A stretch of 5,654 nt of DNA from Bacillota bacterium (GTDB lineage: Bacteria; Bacillota; Clostridia; Lachnospirales; Lachnospiraceae): positions 1-5,654 of the forward strand of contig JAGFXQ010000238.1 in the NCBI GenBank assembly GCA_017861355.1, in the 5' to 3' direction. Under the pieces are notes generated by a model, which had not been told where the DNA came from, made no database searches, and was given only the letters and a program-made list of their open reading frames with translations. Positions 4,888 to 5,654 of this stretch are shown one piece after another; the stretch's first letter is position 1; each line of letters starts with the position of its first letter. Made by a program: the position numbers and the translations under genes.

Positions 4888-5654
4888 TTAATCTGTTTCT
4901 GAGGGATAGGTCAAGCCCCAGTCAGTGCGCAATTCATCCATAATCTTCATAATTTCAAGAGTATCTTTCCATGGTATGATATCACTTTGTTTCTTTCCTT
5001 CCATGATGCAGCGGTTTACTTCTTCTACTTCATATACATAGCCATTCGAAGTGAAGGGATGGAAAAACGAATCGACAAGTTTATCATTCGCATCATAGGC
5101 TTCCGCACTTTCCGCAGTCCAAAAATTCGGTACTACAATTCGCCCTCTGTCCCCGACGATTACCGCATCATTCCCGGTAGACACCGAAATCGCTGAACTC
5201 AGATCGGCCAGCATTCCATCGTTATACTTAAGTGTGATAACATTCATCTCATCGACTCCACTCTGACCAATGTGAGCCGTACCGCCGATTTTATCCGGAA
5301 ATTTCCCCATGAGATATATGGCATAAGAGATAGTATATACACCTACATCAAGGAGTGCTCCTCCGCCAAGCTTTGGATTAAACAGTCTGTGCTGAGAATC
5401 AAACTCTGATCGGAAGCCGAATGTAACATTCATATATTTAATATCACCTATGATCTTATTCTCGATCCATTGCTTCACAATCCTGGTTGTAGGTAAAAAT
5501 TTGGTCCACATTGCTTCCATTAGAAACACATTATTACTCTTCGCCAGATCAATTAACTCCATGGCCTCAGAGTAATTAATCGTAAAGGGTTTTTCGCAAA
5601 GAACCGCTTTACCGTTCTTCATGCAAAGTTCCGCATGTTCCTTATGCTGTGTAT
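4888..5654 (-). CDS. Gfo/Idh/MocA-family oxidoreductase, 5' part cut by right edge
   Basis: An NAD(P)-dependent sugar- or diol-type dehydrogenase. The frame is open to the window edge: before the first Met (5620-5622) it reads TQHKEHAELC, which with MKNGKAVLCEKP forms the classic end of the family's Rossmann half (TPH..H...AL..GK.VLCEKP). The true start and the GxGxxG nucleotide loop therefore lie beyond 5654, roughly 80-90 residues away judging from the usual family length of about 330. Visible marks: EKP with the conserved Lys (codon 5590-5592), EAMWTKFLP, then GGGALLDVGVYTISYAIYLMG, the substrate-domain motif with Asp and Tyr as in dimeric dihydrodiol dehydrogenase and NADP-xylose dehydrogenases. 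Substrate cannot be named. It ends at TAA 4888-4890; no convincing U-tract terminator follows. Confidence 0.92.
   Translation of the reverse strand, partial: TQHKEHAELCMKNGKAVLCEKPFTINYSEAMELIDLAKSNNVFLMEAMWTKFLPTTRIVKQWIENKIIGDIKYMNVTFGFRSEFDSQHRLFNPKLGGGALLDVGVYTISYAIYLMGKFPDKIGGTAHIGQSGVDEMNVITLKYNDGMLADLSSAISVSTGNDAVIVGDRGRIVVPNFWTAESAEAYDANDKLVDSFFHPFTSNGYVYEVEEVNRCIMEGKKQSDIIPWKDTLEIMKIMDELRTDWGLTYPSETD

Noticed and set aside
1..5654. CRISPR array, insertion sequence, tRNA, toxin-antitoxin or defence system
   Set aside because: No regularly spaced repeats, transposase or integrase motifs, cloverleaf sequences or known defence domains are visible on either strand.

Overview
The window looks like chromosomal DNA of a low-GC, Gram-positive anaerobe of the Clostridia, most likely Lachnospiraceae. 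The evidence is AT-rich intergenic DNA, strong GGAGG-type ribosome binding sites, a TTG start, a U-tract terminator, a lipobox lipoprotein, and a VanS/PhoR-like kinase of the type common in that group. The genus is an inference. Every gene I accept is on the minus strand, so the window reads right to left: 5654 is upstream and 1 is downstream.

Reading with transcription: (1) 5654-4888 is the C-terminal part of a Gfo/Idh/MocA-family NAD(P)-dependent oxidoreductase, cut by the right edge. (2) 4887-4688 is a 200-bp intergenic stretch with three stem-loops almost back to back and a very short leader reading frame. (3) 4687-4112 is an unrecognised single-pass membrane protein with a charged, heptad-like tail. 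(4) 4047-1802 is a two-component system: an OmpR-family response regulator whose stop overlaps the start of a sensor histidine kinase by 4 nt, closed by a clear intrinsic terminator at 1666-1730. (5) 1656-812 is an envelope lipoprotein gene with its own well-formed promoter. (6) 678-298 is a small PH-like (bPH2/DUF304-type) protein. (7) 278-1 holds two tandem TTGACA promoters, each with a 17-bp spacer, followed by a boxA-like motif and a stem-loop. This is the control region and leader of a stable-RNA operon, most likely rRNA, whose first gene should lie just off the left edge.

The two-component pair is one transcription unit, possibly including the membrane protein 64 nt upstream. Its terminator and the next promoter separate it from the lipoprotein gene. 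The PH-like gene ends only about 20 bp before the first rRNA-type promoter with no visible terminator between, so read-through into the rRNA leader is possible. No mobile-element gene, CRISPR array, tRNA or defence system is visible. The least ordinary parts are the structured leader at 4701-4806 and the rRNA-type control region at the left edge.
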